Shown in pieces: positions 1 through 8,560 of a DNA stretch of 64,000 nucleotides. The notes beneath the pieces were generated by a model. That model was not told the origin of the DNA, did not search any database, and saw only the letters and a program-made list of their open reading frames with translations. Positions within the stretch are counted from its first letter, which is position 1; each line of letters starts with the position of its first letter. The DNA is from Pseudoclavibacter triregionum (GTDB lineage: Bacteria; Actinomycetota; Actinomycetes; Actinomycetales; Microbacteriaceae). Where the stretch lies: positions 124,001 through 188,000 of the forward strand of contig OU365335.1 of assembly GCA_910822395.1 (NCBI GenBank), given 5' to 3'. Both the position numbers and the translations under genes were made by a program.

Positions 1-514
1 CGAGCGTGACGAAGTCCTCGTCCGCGATCGGGCGGTCGACCGTCTTGAGCGTGCCGAAGCGCGAGCGGAGCTCGTCGAGCTCGGCGTCGACGTCCTCGTC
101 CGAGACCTTGGCCTCGTCGACGACGATCTTCATGCCCTCGTACTTGGGGAGCTCGACCTTGGGGCGGACGTCCGTCTCGATGGTGACGACGAGGTCGCCC
201 GTCATCGTCTTCGGGTCCGGGCGCTCGGCGACGTCGGCGGTCGGGCGGCCGAGGACCTGGAGGTCCTGCTCGCGCATGGCCTCCTGGTAGAACTCGTCGA
301 GGCCCTTCGAGATGGCGTCGTCGAGGACGACCTCGCGGCCGACGCGCTGGTCGATGATCGCGGCGGGCACCTTGCCGCGGCGGAAGCCGGGAACCTGGAC
401 CTGGTTCGCGATCTCCTTGTAGGCGGCGTCCATGTAGGGCTTGAGCTCGGCGGGCTCGACGTTGATCGTGAGCTTGACGCGCGTCGGGCTGAGCTGGTCG
501 ACCGAAGTCTTCAC
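1..514 (-). CDS. tig: Trigger factor, N-terminal part (runs off window)
   Basis: Ribosome-associated peptidyl-prolyl isomerase and chaperone that binds nascent chains at the exit tunnel. The visible 171 residues begin VKTSVDQLSPTRVKL and contain the ribosome-binding signature GFRRGKVP near residue 45, typical of the trigger factor tail-binding domain; the PPIase start region follows before the sequence leaves the window. The GTG start at 514 is chosen because AGGAGAA lies about 9 nt upstream. The gene is transcribed leftward, away from tRNA-Pro. In actinobacteria tig usually precedes clpP genes, which would lie outside this window. Confidence 0.95.
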   Translation of the reverse strand, partial: MKTSVDQLSPTRVKLTINVEPAELKPYMDAAYKEIANQVQVPGFRRGKVPAAIIDQRVGREVVLDDAISKGLDEFYQEAMREQDLQVLGRPTADVAERPDPKTMTGDLVVTIETDVRPKVELPKYEGMKIVVDEAKVSDEDVDAELDELRSRFGTLKTVDRPIADEDFVTL

Positions 515-833
515 GTGAGTGGTTCTCCTGAGTGCGGGATCGGGTCCGCCTGATGGCCGGTGGGGCGCGGCGGACGGGCATCGTGACCGGCGGCGCCAGG
601 GCGCGGCGGGCAGGAATCCTCAGCAGTCTACGCGTCGGCGGCCGGGCCGCGGGCGTGCGCCGGGCCTCCGCCGTCCCGTCTCCGGATCCTCGGCGTACCG
701 CCCAGTTCTTCGCATAGGTGATCACGGACGCGCCATGCGGGTCCGCGATCACGGAGACGTCATTCTGGGCGGAAGCTCCGCGGCGAGCGGCAGGCGGCGA
801 CGTGGCGAGCGCCAGCATCCGGCCCCCGCGACG
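515..833. other. Gene-free region between tig and tRNA-Pro
   Basis: No convincing gene is seen on either strand. On the minus strand the hexamer TAGACT (plus-strand 625-630) could be the -10 element of the tig promoter, about 110 nt upstream of its start codon; no clear -35 is visible, as is common in high-GC actinobacteria. The part nearer the tRNA is simply GC-rich. Confidence 0.4.
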
Positions 834-907
834 TCGGGACGACAGGATTCGAACCTGCGACCCCCCGCTCCCAAAGCGGGTGCTCTACCAAGCTGAGCTA
901 CGTCCCG
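834..907 (-). tRNA. tRNA-Pro(TGG)
   Basis: Cloverleaf on the minus strand: acceptor arms CGGGACG/CGTCCCG, D-arm TAGCTCAGCTTGGTAGAGCA, anticodon loop with TGG, and T-loop GGTTCGAATCC. The 3' CCA is not encoded. It stands alone between tig and a small membrane-protein remnant. Confidence 0.95.
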
Positions 908-1084
908 TCGCGAGGCGACCGGCTCAGCGTACCGCGCGGGCCCCGGCCGGCCCGGCGCGCCGGGGTCGGCGGGGCGGATGGCGAGGGCCTCCGAGGCGCG
1001 GGATCTCCGTCTCCCGACGGGTCGAGCATCCCTCGGCGGACGGCCGCGGCAGCGCCGCGCCGCGCCGCGCCTACGCTCGACGCC

Positions 1085-1474
1085 GTGACGCTCCACGGAC
1101 CCAACCCCGCCTTCTCCCCCTCCTCGGGACCCGGGACGCCCTACGGCGCGCCGACCCCCGAGGACTGACAGCCGATGCCCGCTCGGGCGCCCGGCCAGGG
1201 CCGCGGAGGCGTGGGCGGGTGGCTCAGCGCCCTCCGGCTGTACCTGCCGCTGCCCGTCATCGGCTATCTCGGCTGGCTCGTCACCCTCCTCGTGCTGCGC
1301 GGGCGCGCGAGCAGGCAGAACGCGGTCGCGGCCGCGAACGTCCGCCACGGGCTGAACTGGTGCCTCACCTACGGGGCCGTGTGGCTCGCGTGGTTCGCGG
1401 TGTATCCCGTTCCTCGGCGAGCGCGACACGGTCGAGACGTTCTGGAGGAGGCGGCCTCGGCCGCGGCGATCTAG
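1085..1474 (+). pseudogene. Small membrane protein, DUF4870-like, interrupted by in-frame TGA
   Basis: A GTG at 1085 opens a Pro/Gly-rich stretch (VTLHGPNPAFSPSSGPGTPY, then GAPTPED) that meets a TGA at 1166-1168. The same frame then continues with QP and ATG at 1175 into 99 residues holding two hydrophobic segments (LPLPVIGYLGWLVTLLVL and LTYGAVWLAWFAV). A Pro/Gly-rich N terminus followed by short helices and an RHGLN motif between them resembles DUF4870 proteins, which normally continue into a third helix; here the tail after WFAVYP looks unrelated, so a second lesion is possible. Alternatively the ATG at 1175 starts a genuine 99-aa protein. The family assignment is weak. Confidence 0.4.
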
Positions 1475-1494
1475 GCGGCGCGACGTCGGTGCGC

Positions 1495-1500
1495 TAGACT
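1495..1500 (+). promoter_or_regulatory. Probable -10 element for tRNA-Gly
   Basis: TAGACT lies 36 nt before the mature tRNA-Gly 5' end, a normal distance for a tRNA promoter. The same hexamer appears upstream of tig. No convincing -35 box is visible. Confidence 0.4.
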
Positions 1501-1536
1501 TCACAGGCTTCCGAGCGCCTCGTCGCGCGCGGATGC

Positions 1537-1607
1537 GGGGATGTAGCTCAATGGTAGAGCCCCAGTCTTCCAAACTGGTCACGCGGGTTCGATTCCCGTC
1601 ATCCCCT
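1537..1607 (+). tRNA. tRNA-Gly(TCC)
   Basis: Acceptor arms GGGGATG/CATCCCC, D-arm TAGCTCAATGGTAGAGC, anticodon loop CTTCCAA (anticodon TCC), and T-arm GGGTTCGATTCCC. Discriminator T is followed by CC rather than a full encoded CCA. Confidence 0.95.
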
Positions 1608-1616
1608 CCGATCCCC

Positions 1617-1652
1617 CTCTCCCACGCCGGTTGGCTCTCCCACGCCGGTTGG
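1617..1652 (+). repeat. Two perfect tandem copies of an 18-bp unit
   Basis: CTCTCCCACGCCGGTTGG occurs at 1617-1634 and again directly after at 1635-1652, just downstream of tRNA-Gly. No coding role is evident. It could be a local slippage duplication or a remnant of a dispersed repeat. Confidence 0.85.
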
Positions 1653-1748
1653 GCTTCGCTGAGCCCCGTCGGAATGCGCCGCTGACGTGCCGATTCCGTC
1701 ACTCTTCCGAGCGAGATCCGGCCGATTCGATCCCCCGCGCGGATGAAG

Positions 1749-1757
1749 TTATCCACA
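1749..1757 (+). promoter_or_regulatory. Isolated DnaA-box-like nonamer
   Basis: TTATCCACA matches the perfect DnaA box consensus, in the 250-bp gap before the giant membrane-protein gene. No cluster of boxes, AT-rich unwinding region, dnaA or dnaN is nearby, so it is not an origin. A regulatory site or chance match are both possible. Confidence 0.3.
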
Positions 1758-1864
1758 GCCCCGGATCGCCCGCGCGCGCTCGGGTCTAGCCTGCGAGTGC
1801 GGCCGATCGGAGCGCCTCCGCGGCCGGCTCGCGGGCGGCCTCGCCCGCGAGGAGCAGCAGCGAG

Positions 1865-4800
1865 GTGATCCGCGTGCCCGTCGTCGATGGCCCACGATTC
1901 CCGGAGCGAGCGAGCGCGCTCGCCGACTCCGAGCGCTGCCCGTGGTGCGGGGACGCTCCGGGCGCGGGCGCAGCCTGCGCGCGCTGCGGGCTCCGCCTCG
2001 ACGCCCCGGAGGCCGGCCGCGCGTGGGAGCTCTCGCACCGGCTCGTGCGCGAGCTCGACGAGCGCGTGGAGCTGCTGCGGCCCGCGTACGAGCGCGGGCT
2101 CGAGGCCGACCGGGCGAACGCCGCCATCGGCCTCGGCGCCGAGCGGCCCGCCATGCCGCCCCGCTTCCCGCTCGCCCCGGAAGCCCTCGTCGACGCGCGC
2201 CTGTGCCCGTGGTGCCAGTCGGCCCACGGCGGCGCCGCCCGATGCGGATCCTGCGGGCTGCCGCTCCGCGTGCCCGAGGTCGCGGCCGCGGCTGAGCTCA
2301 GCGGGCGCATCCGCGCGGGGCTCGAGGAGCGCGCTCGGCTGCTTCGGGCGGCGCTGCCCGCAGCCGCGTCCGGTTCGGCGCCGAAGCCCGCTCCGGGCAG
2401 CGGTCCGGCCGAGACTCCCGCGACGCCGGGCGGCCCGGCGACGGCGGTGGCGAACGACCCGCATGCCCTGCCGACCCGCTTCGGCGCGCCGGAGCAGCTG
2501 CCTTCGGCCCCGTTCTCCATCGGCCCGTCATTCCCCGGCCCGAGCGCTGCCGCGCCGAGCCAGGCCTCCCCGGGCCCGTCTCCTACCCCGCACCATGCCG
2601 GATCCGCCGCGCCCGCCCTAGCGCCGTTCCCCGACGCCGCTCCCGGCTTCGGCAGGGTGCCGCGCCCGCAGCTCCCGCCCGTCCCCGCGCCGCCGCACGG
2701 GACCCACGGCGCCCCGATGCCGCGCGAGGGCGCACCCGCCCGTCCGGGCGCTCCGGGCTCCCGGGCGCCGCATGGCGAGCCGTCCGACCGCCCGCGCCGC
2801 TCCCCCATCCAGGTGACGCTCCTCGCGACCGGCATCGGCCTGCTGTCCATCGCCGCGATCGTCTTCCTCACGATCGCCTGGCTCATGTTCGATCTCTGGG
2901 CCCGCGCGGCCGTGACCGCCGGCATCACCGCGGCGGCGGTCGGCGCCTCGATCTGGCTCAGCCGCCGCTCGGGGCTGCGCGCCACGGCGGAGGGCGTCGC
3001 GGTGTTCGGCACCGTGCTGCTCCTCCTCGACGTGTGGGCCGTGCGCGAGCTCGACCTCTTCGGGGCCGGATCGCTCGACGCCGCCCTCTATTGGGGCATC
3101 GGCCTCTCGCTCGTCGCGGCGATCCACCTGGGGTGGCGCGCGCTCGCGCCGATCCGCGAGCCGATCCTCGCGGCCTCGTTCCTCCTGCCGCCCGCCGCGG
3201 GCTTCCTCGCGACGGGACTGGCCGGCCAGGGCCAGGATTCGATCCCGGCGTACACCTGGGCCGTCGGGGCGGGCCTCGCCGGGCTCCTCCATCCCGTCCT
3301 CGCGAGGCTCGCGCCGAGTCCGCGGGCCGACGACCGAGCCGCGGCGCCCGCCCAGCACGGGCCGTCGACGCCCGCCGCGCATCCGCCGCCGCCCGCCGCC
3401 GCGCTCGCGCCGCGCGGGCGCCTCGGTGTCGAAGCCTCCCTCATCGCGTGGATCGCCGTCGCCGCGCTCCTCGCGGCCGGCCCGCTCGGCTGGCTCGAGC
3501 ACCTCATGAGCAGCGAGCGCCACGATGCTGCCTTCGGCCTGCTGGCGGCGGCGCGGGCGCTCGTCGGGGCCGCCGCGGCGATCGGCCTCGTCGTCCAGCT
3601 GCGCGGCCGCGGCATGCCGACCGCCCGCGTGCTCGCGGGCATCTCCGCGGGAGCCCTCCTCACCCTGCCGGCCGGGACCCTCGCGTCCGGCTTCCTCGCG
3701 GAGGCCCATCCTCGCGACGCGGCGGTGCTCGCAACGGCGCTCGTGCTCGCCTTCCTCGGCGAGGCCGTCTCGCGGCGCGTGCCCGAGGCCGACCGATCGC
3801 CCGCGCGCGCAGGGGCGATCGCGCTCGCGGTCCACCCGGCGCTCCTCGCCGGCCTCGCCCTCCTCTTCCTCGGCGGCGTCACGATCCTCAACGGCCTCAC
3901 GCCGCTGCTCGGCGGCGTGAGGCCGGAGTGGCTCGCGGATCCCTCCTTCGCGGGCCCGGCGCTGGCCGCGGGCGCCGGACTCGGCTGGGGCGCCTCGCAC
4001 CTCATCGCCGGTCGCCGCACGCTCGTCGAGACGCTCGGTTCGCTGCTGCTCGTGCTCGGCGCGGCGGCGTCCGCGCTGCGATTCGAGGCGCTCCTGCTCG
4101 CCGTCGCAGGGCTCGCCGTCGTCGCCGCGCTCGCCGCCGCGGGCCGGCTCGTCCTCGTCCTGCGAGGTCGACGCGAGCACCAGGGACCGAGCGGCGCGAC
4201 GCTGGCGCCCGCAGCGGCGGGACTCGGCCTCGGCGCGATCCTCACGACGGTCGTGCTGCTCTTCGCAGGTGCGCACCACGCGAGCGCCTTCCCGATCGCG
4301 CTCGTCGTCGGCACGGCGGTCGTCGCCTCCTTCGCCGCCGGCTCGAGCCGGACGATCCGGGCGACGGCGCTCGCCGCGGCGACGGGCGTCCTCGCGCTCG
4401 GCCTCGCCGCGCTCGCCGGCCTCATCGATCGGGATGCCCCCGAGCTCGGCGCCTCTGCACCCGGGCCGATGCCCGCGCTCGCTGCCGCCTGCGGCATCGC
4501 GCTCCTCGCCCTGGCGCTCATCCCCAGGCGGCTGCGCTCGGCGACGGACGAGCTCGCCGTCGGCTCGGTCGTCGCGGCGCCCTCGCTCCTGCCGGTGCTC
4601 GGCGGCCTCGGATTCGGGCTCGGAGGCGGGTCCGAAGCCGGGCCCTGCGTCGCCGCAGCGTGCGCGGCCGTCCGCCCGGATGCCGATCTCCCGGCGTTCC
4701 TCTGCCTCGCGCTCCTCGCCGCCGGCGCCGCCGCGCTCGCCCTCCGCGGCGTCTCGGCGCTCGCCCGGCGCGCGGCCGAGGCGACGGCGGTGCTCGCCGC

Positions 4801-6964
4801 GGCCGCCGCGCTCGCGGCCCTCGTCACGGGGCCCGTCGCGGCCTGGCTCTCCGGACCGGCGACGGTGTCGAGCGGGAGCGCCGCGGCCGTGGCGATCGGC
4901 GCCGGATCCGCCGCGCTCCTCGGCGCCGCGGTCGCGCTCGCCATCCGCCTCGCCCGACCCGCCCCGCTCGTGGAGCGGACGGACCCGGCGCCCGCCCCCG
5001 CGCGCCCTCGCGCGGAGAAGCCCACGCCGGCGGTCCCGGTGCCGGTGGTGCCGCACCCGGCCGCCATGGCGGCGCCCCATCCGCACGCGGGTCCTGCCGT
5101 CGCCGGCAACGGGCCGTCCGCCTACGGCGTCGCGCCTCATGCGTTCGGCGCGGGCGCGTTCGGCCATCCGCCGGTCGGACCGCAGCCCCACGGCCACCTT
5201 GCGTACGGGGCGCAGCCCATCGGCCAGCAGGCGCACGCGCAGCCGCCCTTCGGCCATCCTGCCGTCGGCCACACGGGGTTCGGGCAGACCGCCTTCCGAC
5301 CGCCCGCCTTCGGGCAGCCCGGCTACGGACAGCCCGCGTTGGGGCAGCCCGGCTTCGGACAGCCGGCATTCGGCCACCCCGCGCTCGGCCAGCCCACGGC
5401 CGGCCCGTCGATGCCCCCGCGCCCCGCTCCCGACGCCGAGGCCGACCTCGCCCCGACCGCCGCGACGCTCCGCGCCTCGAGCCTCGCCGACGGGCTCGTC
5501 CGCGACCTCGCCGTCTGCGGGCTCGCCCTCATCGCGTTGATCGCCGGCTTCCTCGCCGGCCAGGCGATCGGGAGCCTCGGCCTGCTGGCGGCCGCGGCGG
5601 CGCTCGCGCTCGGCGCCTTCGACCGCACCGCGCTCCGCGGCCGCGAGGGCGAGTCGAGCTGGGCCGCCGTCCGACGGATGGCCGGCGCCGGATCCCTCCT
5701 CCTCGGCCCGCTCGGCTGGATCGTCGCGATCTCCGCCTGGGCCCCCGACGGCGCCGTCGAGACCCGCACCCTGCCGGCCGCCGCCATGCTCGTCCTCGGC
5801 GCCGTGTGCCTCGCCTCGCTCGGCTGGGCCCGCGAGGACGGCCGCATCCCCGCCGCGACCTCCCTCGTCGCCCTCGCGCTCGCCCTCGGGCTGCTCCCCG
5901 TCGCGGCTTCCGCGGCCGCCGACGGCGAGCCCCTGCGCTGGCTGCCCTGGGCCCTCGCGCTCGCGGCCGCCGTCGTCGGCCTCGCCGCCGCCCGCGCTTG
6001 GCGCCCCGGCCCTCGCCGCTGGTTCGGCGCCGCAGCCGAGATCACCGCGGCCTCGGTCCTCGGCCTCGGCTGCCTCATCATGGCGGGCGTACGCGTCGAC
6101 CGGATGGACTGGCTCGAGTCGCTCTGGCCCTTCGGCGCGGCCGTCGTCCTCGGCTTCGCCGCGCTCCTCGCCTCGCGCGCCGTCGCCTCCGAGCTCGAGC
6201 TCGGCCTCGCCCGCGGCCTCGTCATCGGCACGACGGCGGTCGCCCTCGGCGGCGCGCTCATCATCGTCATCCGGTGGGGCCTGCGCGGCGTCATCGACGG
6301 GCCGTCCTGGGCGATGTCCGCCGTCGCGGCCGCGGGGCTGCTCATCGCGATGGTCCCCCACGCGATCGCCGGCCGTCGCGACCCGGCGCGCACTCGCCCT
6401 GTCGTCACCCGCCAGCTCGGCCTCGGCCTCGCGCTCCTCGCCGTCGTCGCCGCCTTCGGCCTCACGCTCCCGCTCGGCTTCGCCTCCGAACCCGGCGAGC
6501 TCGCCTGGCACGGCCTCTTCGGCTGGCTCCGCACCGAGGCTCTGAGCTGGCCGCTCGCGGCCGGCTTCCTCGCCGGCGGCGCGGCCGCGCTCGCCACGCG
6601 TCCGGGCACACGCTCCTGGCCCGAGCTCGGGCCGGGCCTCGCGCTGCTCCTCTTCCCCTCGATCCTCGCCGGGCTCGCCGACGCGGACGGCGTGCGCCTC
6701 GCGGTCGTCGGCGCCCTCTGCGTGGCGACCCTGCTCGTCGGCGCGCTCATGAAGCTGCAGGCGCCGCTCGCGCTCGGCGCGATCGCGACCGCGCTCCACG
6801 CCATCCTCACCTTCTGGCCGCTCATCGCGGACGTCTACCAGGCGGTGCCGTGGTGGATCTGGCTCGCGATCGCCGGCGCCATCCTCGTCGTCATCGCCGC
6901 CACCTACGAGGCGCGCCTCCGGGACGCGAAGCGGGTCGTCCGCAGCTTCTCGGAGCTGCGGTGA
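1865..6964 (+). CDS. Giant polytopic membrane protein with two N-terminal zinc ribbons
   Basis: 1699 residues from a GTG. The N terminus carries two zinc-ribbon-like modules: CPWCGDAPGAG..CARCG near residues 24-40 and CPWCQSAHGG..CGSCG near 115-130, each followed by an Ala/Arg-rich helix. A Pro-rich linker (about 170-315) leads to a first block of many hydrophobic segments (about 320-1040), then a second Pro/Gly/Phe linker with FGQP/FGHP repeats (about 1080-1190), then a second block of membrane segments (about 1210-1680). It resembles large actinobacterial membrane proteins of unknown function; no catalytic or transport motif is recognised. It stands alone and converges on nei. The long open frames on its opposite strand are composition shadows. 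Confidence 0.85.
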   Translation: MIRVPVVDGPRFPERASALADSERCPWCGDAPGAGAACARCGLRLDAPEAGRAWELSHRLVRELDERVELLRPAYERGLEADRANAAIGLGAERPAMPPRFPLAPEALVDARLCPWCQSAHGGAARCGSCGLPLRVPEVAAAAELSGRIRAGLEERARLLRAALPAAASGSAPKPAPGSGPAETPATPGGPATAVANDPHALPTRFGAPEQLPSAPFSIGPSFPGPSAAAPSQASPGPSPTPHHAGSAAPALAPFPDAAPGFGRVPRPQLPPVPAPPHGTHGAPMPREGAPARPGAPGSRAPHGEPSDRPRRSPIQVTLLATGIGLLSIAAIVFLTIAWLMFDLWARAAVTAGITAAAVGASIWLSRRSGLRATAEGVAVFGTVLLLLDVWAVRELDLFGAGSLDAALYWGIGLSLVAAIHLGWRALAPIREPILAASFLLPPAAGFLATGLAGQGQDSIPAYTWAVGAGLAGLLHPVLARLAPSPRADDRAAAPAQHGPSTPAAHPPPPAAALAPRGRLGVEASLIAWIAVAALLAAGPLGWLEHLMSSERHDAAFGLLAAARALVGAAAAIGLVVQLRGRGMPTARVLAGISAGALLTLPAGTLASGFLAEAHPRDAAVLATALVLAFLGEAVSRRVPEADRSPARAGAIALAVHPALLAGLALLFLGGVTILNGLTPLLGGVRPEWLADPSFAGPALAAGAGLGWGASHLIAGRRTLVETLGSLLLVLGAAASALRFEALLLAVAGLAVVAALAAAGRLVLVLRGRREHQGPSGATLAPAAAGLGLGAILTTVVLLFAGAHHASAFPIALVVGTAVVASFAAGSSRTIRATALAAATGVLALGLAALAGLIDRDAPELGASAPGPMPALAAACGIALLALALIPRRLRSATDELAVGSVVAAPSLLPVLGGLGFGLGGGSEAGPCVAAACAAVRPDADLPAFLCLALLAAGAAALALRGVSALARRAAEATAVLAAAAALAALVTGPVAAWLSGPATVSSGSAAAVAIGAGSAALLGAAVALAIRLARPAPLVERTDPAPAPARPRAEKPTPAVPVPVVPHPAAMAAPHPHAGPAVAGNGPSAYGVAPHAFGAGAFGHPPVGPQPHGHLAYGAQPIGQQAHAQPPFGHPAVGHTGFGQTAFRPPAFGQPGYGQPALGQPGFGQPAFGHPALGQPTAGPSMPPRPAPDAEADLAPTAATLRASSLADGLVRDLAVCGLALIALIAGFLAGQAIGSLGLLAAAAALALGAFDRTALRGREGESSWAAVRRMAGAGSLLLGPLGWIVAISAWAPDGAVETRTLPAAAMLVLGAVCLASLGWAREDGRIPAATSLVALALALGLLPVAASAAADGEPLRWLPWALALAAAVVGLAAARAWRPGPRRWFGAAAEITAASVLGLGCLIMAGVRVDRMDWLESLWPFGAAVVLGFAALLASRAVASELELGLARGLVIGTTAVALGGALIIVIRWGLRGVIDGPSWAMSAVAAAGLLIAMVPHAIAGRRDPARTRPVVTRQLGLGLALLAVVAAFGLTLPLGFASEPGELAWHGLFGWLRTEALSWPLAAGFLAGGAAALATRPGTRSWPELGPGLALLLFPSILAGLADADGVRLAVVGALCVATLLVGALMKLQAPLALGAIATALHAILTFWPLIADVYQAVPWWIWLAIAGAILVVIAATYEARLRDAKRVVRSFSELR
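5200..5400 (+). repeat. Degenerate coding repeat, FGQP/FGHP type
   Basis: Within the giant membrane-protein gene, a roughly 12-15 bp unit encoding (A/G)-F-G-(Q/H)-P is repeated about ten times, for example AFGQPGYGQPALGQPGFGQP. It forms the flexible linker between the two membrane blocks. Such repeats can vary in copy number by slippage. Confidence 0.8.
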
Positions 6965-7012
6965 CGGAAGAGCCGCGATGACGAGGAGCCGATCCGGGCT
7001 CGGCTCAGCGAG

Positions 7013-7975
7013 CTACCGCTGGCACCCCGGGCACCAGTAGAGCTTTCGCGCCTGCATCGTCTCGAGCGCGATCGCCGTGCCGCACACGCGGCACGGCTCC
7101 CCCGCGCGGCCGTACACCCAGTGCCGGTCCTCGCGGTTCCGGAGCGCGTCGAGCTTCCGCTGCCCGCGGAGCCCGTCGATCGTCATCATCTGCCCGACCT
7201 CGACGCCGATCTTCAGCAGCTTCTTCCAGTCGGCCCAGAGCGCCCGCGCCTCGTCCGTCGTGATCGACGTCCCCGGGCGATGCGGGTCGATGCCCGCCCG
7301 GTAGAGCAGCTCCGCCCGGTACACGTTCCCGATGCCCGCGACGACCGACTGGTCCATGAGCAGGATGCCGATCGGCGTCCGCTTGGACGTCACCGTCGAA
7401 ACGAAGCGCTCCTCGGGCGCCCGGCCGCGGTGCACGAGCGGATCCGGACCGAGCTTCGCGATCTGGCGATCCACCTGCTGCTCGTCGAGCACCTCGCAGG
7501 CCGTCGGGCCGCGAAGGTCGGCGCACGTCGCCTCGGTGAGCAGGCGCAGCCGCACCTGCCCGATCGGCTCCGGCGGCCACGCCTCGAGCGTCGACTCGGC
7601 CTCCGACTCCGCCATCCGCAACCGCGTGCGCCGCGGCGCGCCGATCGAGGCGATCGAGGTCTCGCCGCGCGAGTCCTCGACGCGAAGCTCCGGGTTCCGG
7701 CGCGAGTACTCCCCCGTCTGCCCGAGCGTCGTCGTCACCTCGCCCGTGAAGTCCCACGCGCCGTAGATGCCGAGGTGCACGCGCAGCCAGCGCTCGCCCT
7801 CGAAGCGCGAGAACATCTGCTTGCCGACCGCGAAGGTCTCGAGCATCCGCCGGCCGTCGAGCTCGGCGGCGCCCTCGGCGAAGCGGCCCTGGGGCGAGGA
7901 CGCCCGCACGACGCGATCCGCGAAGTTCGCCTCGAACTGCCGCGCGATGCGATGGACGGAGTGCCCCTCGGGCAC
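7013..7975 (-). CDS. nei: Fpg/Nei-family DNA glycosylase/AP lyase, actinobacterial Nei type
   Basis: Base-excision repair enzyme removing oxidised bases. The 320 residues begin VPEGHSVHR: Pro2 and Glu3 are the conserved N-terminal catalytic residues after Met removal, and the PEGHxxxR start is that of actinobacterial Nei-like rather than Fpg (PELPE) enzymes. The helix-two-turn-helix region contains VVAGIGNVYRAELLYRAGI, and the C terminus ends with a zinc finger CRVCG..CPGCQR. The GTG start at 7975 overlaps the TAG stop of rpiB by one base, implying translational coupling. The nei-rpiB order is the same as Rv2464c-Rv2465c of M. tuberculosis. Confidence 0.92.
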   Translation of the reverse strand: MPEGHSVHRIARQFEANFADRVVRASSPQGRFAEGAAELDGRRMLETFAVGKQMFSRFEGERWLRVHLGIYGAWDFTGEVTTTLGQTGEYSRRNPELRVEDSRGETSIASIGAPRRTRLRMAESEAESTLEAWPPEPIGQVRLRLLTEATCADLRGPTACEVLDEQQVDRQIAKLGPDPLVHRGRAPEERFVSTVTSKRTPIGILLMDQSVVAGIGNVYRAELLYRAGIDPHRPGTSITTDEARALWADWKKLLKIGVEVGQMMTIDGLRGQRKLDALRNREDRHWVYGRAGEPCRVCGTAIALETMQARKLYWCPGCQR

Positions 7976-8550
7976 TACGCCCCCGCCTGCGCCGACGCGT
8001 CGCCGGAGCCGTCTGCGGAGCCGTCGTCGCCGCCGAGCACCGTCGGCACCTCGCCGTCCTCGGCCGCGAGCGTCTCGTGGCCCGCGATCGCGCCCGTCCG
8101 CTCGTACTCGGCGAGCTGCCCGATGCGGCGCACGTGGCGCTCGTCGCCCGGGAACGGCTCGTCGAGGAACGCGTCGATGAGCGCGAGCGCCTCCTCGAGG
8201 GAGTGCTGGCGCGCCCCGATCGAGCAGACGTTGGCATTGTTGTGCTCGCGGGCGAGCTTCGCCGTCGCCTCGCTCCACACGAGCGCGGCGCGGACGCCCT
8301 CGACCTTGTTCGCGGCCATCTGCTCGCCGTTGCCGGAGCCGCCGAAGACGACGCCGAGCGAGGGCTCGCCGCGGCGCCAGTCGTTCGCGACCGCCTGCGC
8401 GGCGCTGATGCAGAAGGAGGGGTAGTCGTCGACGGGGTCGTACGACTGCGGGCCGTGGTCGACGGGCTCGTGGCCGCGCTCGACGAGGTGCTCGCGGAGG
8501 GCGCGGGAGAACTCGAGGCCCGCGTGGTCGGTGGCGAGGTGGACGCGCAT
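7975..8550 (-). CDS. rpiB: Ribose-5-phosphate isomerase B
   Basis: Interconverts ribose-5-phosphate and ribulose-5-phosphate in the pentose phosphate pathway. The 191-residue product starts MRVHLATDHAGLEF (the DHAG substrate-loop motif), includes GVVFGGSGNGEQMAANKV and REHNNANVCSIGARQ, all characteristic of the RpiB/LacAB fold. Core length matches the family (about 155); the last 35 residues are an acidic, Gly/Asp/Ala-rich extension. It sits between the DsbA-like gene (10-nt gap upstream) and nei (1-nt overlap downstream), so the three form an operon read leftward. Confidence 0.95.
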   Translation of the reverse strand: MRVHLATDHAGLEFSRALREHLVERGHEPVDHGPQSYDPVDDYPSFCISAAQAVANDWRRGEPSLGVVFGGSGNGEQMAANKVEGVRAALVWSEATAKLAREHNNANVCSIGARQHSLEEALALIDAFLDEPFPGDERHVRRIGQLAEYERTGAIAGHETLAAEDGEVPTVLGGDDGSADGSGDASAQAGA

Positions 8551-8560
8551 CCGGCAGCCC

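Noticed and set aside
1749-1757. Chromosomal origin because of a perfect DnaA box
   Set aside because: Only one box, no AT-rich region, and no dnaA, dnaN or parAB nearby.
5200-5400. Regular repeats considered as a CRISPR-like array
   Set aside because: Units are 12-15 bp, degenerate, without unique spacers, and stay in frame encoding FGQP/FGHP inside a large gene.
2618-6799. Minus-strand open frame of about 1390 codons opposite the giant membrane-protein gene
   Set aside because: Composition is almost entirely Arg/Gly/Glu/Ala and mirrors the hydrophobic codons of the plus-strand gene; no domain or start signal. It is a GC-rich shadow frame.
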